From NCBI GenBank assembly GCA_011763485.2, contig JAANSK020033354.1:1-45146 (forward strand): DNA of 45,146 nucleotides, written 5' to 3'. Of this stretch, positions 42,030 to 45,146 are shown one piece after another. Below the pieces are notes generated by a model that was not told the origin of the DNA, made no database searches, and saw only the letters and a list, made by a program, of their open reading frames with translations. The stretch comes from Isoetes engelmannii. Taxonomy: Eukaryota; Streptophyta; Lycopodiopsida; Isoetales; Isoetaceae. Positions within the stretch are counted from its first letter, which is position 1, and each line of letters begins with the position of its first letter. The translations under genes were made by a program, and so were the position numbers.

Positions 42030-44211
42030 TCATGATATGCTAACAGAAGATTCTTTCCAGATGCGTTCAATTCCATCCATGTGACCCATTCCCACCACGC
42101 CCACAATCTTTCCTTCGCATGCCAATAGCTGTTTTGCCATGACCTCATCACGTTCGTGCACAATTACCCTAACCTGCAAGCATTAATACACCATTCAAGT
42201 ATCTGCAGAGGTACTATCTTATGATAAAAAAGTAGTAAAGCATTACAATATTGGGAAATAACTCCTCTATCTGTCGTATCATTTTTGTCACTGTTTCTCT
42301 ACTTTTCAATCTTTCAAGCCGGTCTTCAATATTGTCAGAAGAGGATGATTCATTTTCTAGCATCTGCTGCTGAATTGCTGTTGGGGGATGTGTTAGGAGC
42401 TTGACCACGTCCCAAAAAGTTGTTACACTGGCAATCCTTGCAACTGTAACCTTCACTAAAACCAAAAAGATCAGTAATCAACTTAACAAAAAGATGAGTA
42501 GGAACAAAACTTTATACACAGAAAATACAAGCAGCTACAGGAAGCTACCTTCACATCTTGATCCATAAAGAGTAGCTGTGCACCGACTCGATTAGCTTCA
42601 TCAATTGCTACCTATGGCAATATTCACAAGTCTCAACTTCCCATAAAGAATGAAGCTGAACGGTCATGGCATGAAATACACCTTAAATTCCTTGCCCGGT
42701 TCTAACCCCGACTGTCGTAATATCTCATACATTGACTTCACACAAACATGGAAAATTTTGCCGCCTATTCCACCAGGAAATTTAAGGAAGTCCTGAAACT
42801 TTTCTCGAAAGCCATAGCTAGCCTTGTCTTGTCCTGATTGCAATCTGTGGGCCCTTTCTTCACAAAGTTCAACCTACAATGGTGTAAGTCACTATTGCCA
42901 ACAACGAAGCCAGCAACACCTAAATTTTAAAACAAAGCAAAAATGGAATGTATATTATAACGACAAAAGTTTATGCACATTTATAAATATATCTATTAGA
43001 AGCACGTATCCTGCGACTTGGGATCATAAGCTATTTCATTTTTCGAGGATGGGGTGAGGTAATGTTGATAGAATGTAATAGGGAGCCAGCTGGTGCATAA
43101 ATAAACTGCTTCAGCAGAAAATGCAACAAAACTTGAATGGCATGGTAAAAGTATGAAGAACTGGAACTTGGCTTGTTTGAATGCCATTAAGTAAGATATA
43201 TGGCTATGTTGAATGCCAGTAAGCAAAATGCATGGCTATGGTAGACTTGTTATCTAACAAATACTGCTGCAGTGGCATTTTCACCCTGTGATTCCATTCT
43301 TAAACTACCGAGATTTAATGAAAACTTGATGCAGCACAATCCAATAAAATCTTATGTTTGAGGTGGCAACAACCTTGTATATTGATGATAAGGGCCATGG
43401 CATTAGATCCTATAATAAAAGGTGAAAATAACTGTCAAAGAAAAAGGCTATGACTTCACAACCGCATGAATGGGACATGATTCTTGTATAGATACAGAAA
43501 TAATTTTCAGCACACTATCACCCTTTAACAAAATCACACGAACAAGAATAGTACCCACCCGAGACATAAACATTGCGGAATTGCGTATATGACCTCCCGG
43601 GCATGTATGTCATCAGTATCATATTCTATAATAATCTATGGGTACTTTTATGTAGATCTTGAAGCAATACACATATAGGACTTTCCAATTATGTCCAGCG
43701 AGTCAAATAAGCATTCTTGTCATCTTTTCTTTTCCAAGGATTTCAAGAAGATAAAGAGCAGTTTTAAATTTCATCTAATGATTTTTTGAGAAATGTGACA
43801 ATTAGGAAAGAAGCAACTCTACCCACCAATTTTTAAGCGGCAGTCCCAAAGAATTATCAAGACATAAAACTCACCGCAACAATATTAGGCTGCACCTCCT
43901 TGATCACCTACCATAGCATCCAGAAAAATCAGAGGAAAGAAAAGAACCAACCCTTCTTAGGAGTTAGTTGAATAGAAGATAGAGCCGACCTCTTTCACCT
44001 CCTGGGCGCTGCGGCGGGATACATGTGAAGTCCCAACCAGGTAAACCTCTGCGCCGTTGATGGGGTTTCTTAAGTAAGAAACGGATCCTTGAAGCTCTTG
44101 TATAGATGAGAAAAGCCGATTGTAATGAAGCCTCCATGCTAAAGGATGGTATAAGCGCCTTGCAAAGCTATGGCTTGTCCTCATAATGCAGGAAAAGCTT
44201 AGTTCCGACAA
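42030..44211 (-). CDS. TraB-domain protein, six exons
   Basis: Exons on the minus strand are 44211-43990, 43907-43875, 42873-42682, 42611-42549, 42450-42247 and 42173-42030. All phases are zero and the joined frame encodes 285 residues. The TraB/TIKI-type fold is marked by two GX2H motifs, GTSH at 60-63 and GMGH at 266-269, by VELCEER at 86-92 and by HERDEVMA at 244-251. Between them are PGKEFKVAIDEA and DQDVKVTVARI, typical of the family. Molecular function in plants is poorly known; animal relatives include TRABD and TIKI proteases. The Arg-rich N-terminus (MRTSHSFARRLYHPLAWRL) suggests mitochondrial targeting; Met10 is an alternative start. Exon 2 is only 33 bases. The exon 1 donor is GTCGGC, weak but GT. 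The gene ends about 50 bases before element B on the 5' side and looks intact. Confidence 0.92.
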
Positions 44212-44263
44212 CCAACCCTAATTAAAATGTTCTTTGGTGAACCAATGGTGGGAGAAGTTTTTA

Positions 44264-45066
44264 GGGAAAATTGTAAAAATGCCCTTATATTTTACCATAT
44301 TTGTTAAAATGCCCCTGTATTTTTTGTATTTATGAAATTGCCCCTGTTTTTTTATACTCTTGTGCATGTTGCAGTTGGATCGATCTCCGCTGCACAAATC
44401 TATTCCTTGTTTCCAATTCTTGATGTACAGAGACTCTGACATGGGCAAATTTGCAGCAGTGAAGATCCATGAAGAAAGGCTAAGAAATCTACAAGCAAGA
44501 ACAGGTAAATAGGATCTACGCAAGCAAGAGCTTTAGAGCAGGGGATTTGAGCTCGACTCAGATGCGGATTTTTGCCCACGCTTCTGATGTTGTCACTGAT
44601 TTTTGCCCATGCTTCTGATGTTGTCAAAATCAGACGCATACCTCAGGACATTTTGTGAAGACCCAAAAGCTTCTTTGTGATAGAGGAGGCGAGGATCCAC
44701 CATAGCTAATGCCAGAGTAGGTTTAAGGTTTCCAGATACCATGAATGCCTGGGCTTTTATAAGCCAAAACACAGATTGCAGAATTGTATAATCGGGCTAT
44801 GGAAATCAAGCAGATGGGTCTGCCGCAATCCCTCACATCCTCGTGCCAAAAACACCACCATTGGGAACTGCATGGCCGGATTATCTCCGACAATTTACTG
44901 GACAACATCTTCCCAAGTAATTTCAATTCCATGTTCTTCACCGATTCCTGCTTGACGATTTCACAGAAAATTTCCGTTGTCTCAGATTAAGGGCATCATT
45001 GTCTCAAAACAATAGGGGCATTTTGATAAATATGCAAAAATACAAGGGCATTTTTACAATTTTCCC
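44264..45066. mobile_element. Mutator-like terminal-inverted-repeat element B, non-autonomous (803 bp)
   Basis: About 60 bases at each end form inverted repeats beginning GGGAAAATTGTAAAAATGCC. The flanks are AAGTTTTTA (44255-44263) and AAGTTTTTG (45067-45075), a 9-bp target duplication with one mismatch, which is the Mutator superfamily hallmark. No transposase is present. A 31-bp unit, GATTTTTGCCCAYGCTTCTG with its tail, is doubled at 44567-44597 and 44598-44628. The terminal style (G-rich start, AAAATGCCCC steps) resembles element A, so they may be members of one group. It sits immediately upstream of the TraB start codon (44211), so it may overlap that gene's promoter or leader. Confidence 0.88.
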
Positions 45067-45146
45067 AAGTTTTTGGGTTGCCCGAAGGGCATACCCTTTG
45101 TAAGGAGGAGCCATTAGGTATAATCCTGTGAATATGCCATTCAGAT

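Overview
This is a stretch of plant nuclear DNA dominated by old transposable elements, with three apparently intact genes set among them. The intact genes have GT-AG introns where they have introns, and their products are plant-type (a QALGGH zinc-finger protein, a NADH-pyrophosphatase-like Nudix enzyme, a TraB-domain protein). I see no bacterial, plastid or CRISPR features. The chromodomain gypsy element, the several unrelated retroelement remnants and the AT-rich spacers suggest a large-genome land plant. A fern or other non-angiosperm is my guess, not a demonstrated fact.

Layout. 1-880 is AT-rich DNA without genes. 885-2275 is a decayed, internally deleted LINE (copy 1). 2341-3480 holds a 185-bp direct-repeat pair and long poly-T tracts. 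4101-9560 is a full-length but dead Ty1/copia element on the minus strand (LTRs, primer site, polypurine tract, 5-bp target duplication GGAGG) with part of its reverse transcriptase inverted. 9719-10390 is the 3' end of a different, L1-like LINE. 11364-17130 is a full-length but dead Ty3/gypsy chromovirus on the plus strand (target duplication GTGCC, C-terminal chromodomain), flanked on both sides by exon-like gene debris. 17.1-24.4 kb is mostly gene-free and contains a third copy of the first LINE's 3' end.

24505-26440 (minus) is a six-exon NUDX19-like Nudix hydrolase gene that splices to an open 382-codon frame. Upstream of it are a duplicated block and a Helitron helicase fragment (27556-28495), then coding-like debris and a GCTAGC-centred minisatellite (30690-31020). 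33332-35422 (minus) is an intronless 696-residue three-finger C2H2 protein with an EAR motif; two upstream ORFs overlap its start. 37.3-37.5 kb holds an aspartic-protease remnant. 38060-39641 is LINE copy 2, nearly open. 39754-41260 and 44264-45066 are two related terminal-inverted-repeat elements whose flanks fit 9-bp target duplications (Mutator-like). Between them, 42030-44211 (minus) is a six-exon TraB-domain gene with a 33-nt micro-exon.

The three genes do not form a pathway; they are islands in repeats. I did not find a clearly new multi-gene system. The most informative signals are structural: the inversion inside the copia element, loss of a TATA-bearing block from its 5' LTR, a Pol III promoter-like module antisense in both gypsy LTRs, LINE copies carrying complementary deletions, and the overlapping upstream ORFs of the zinc-finger gene. 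All coordinates, splice sites and family calls were read by eye; no search or alignment program was run.
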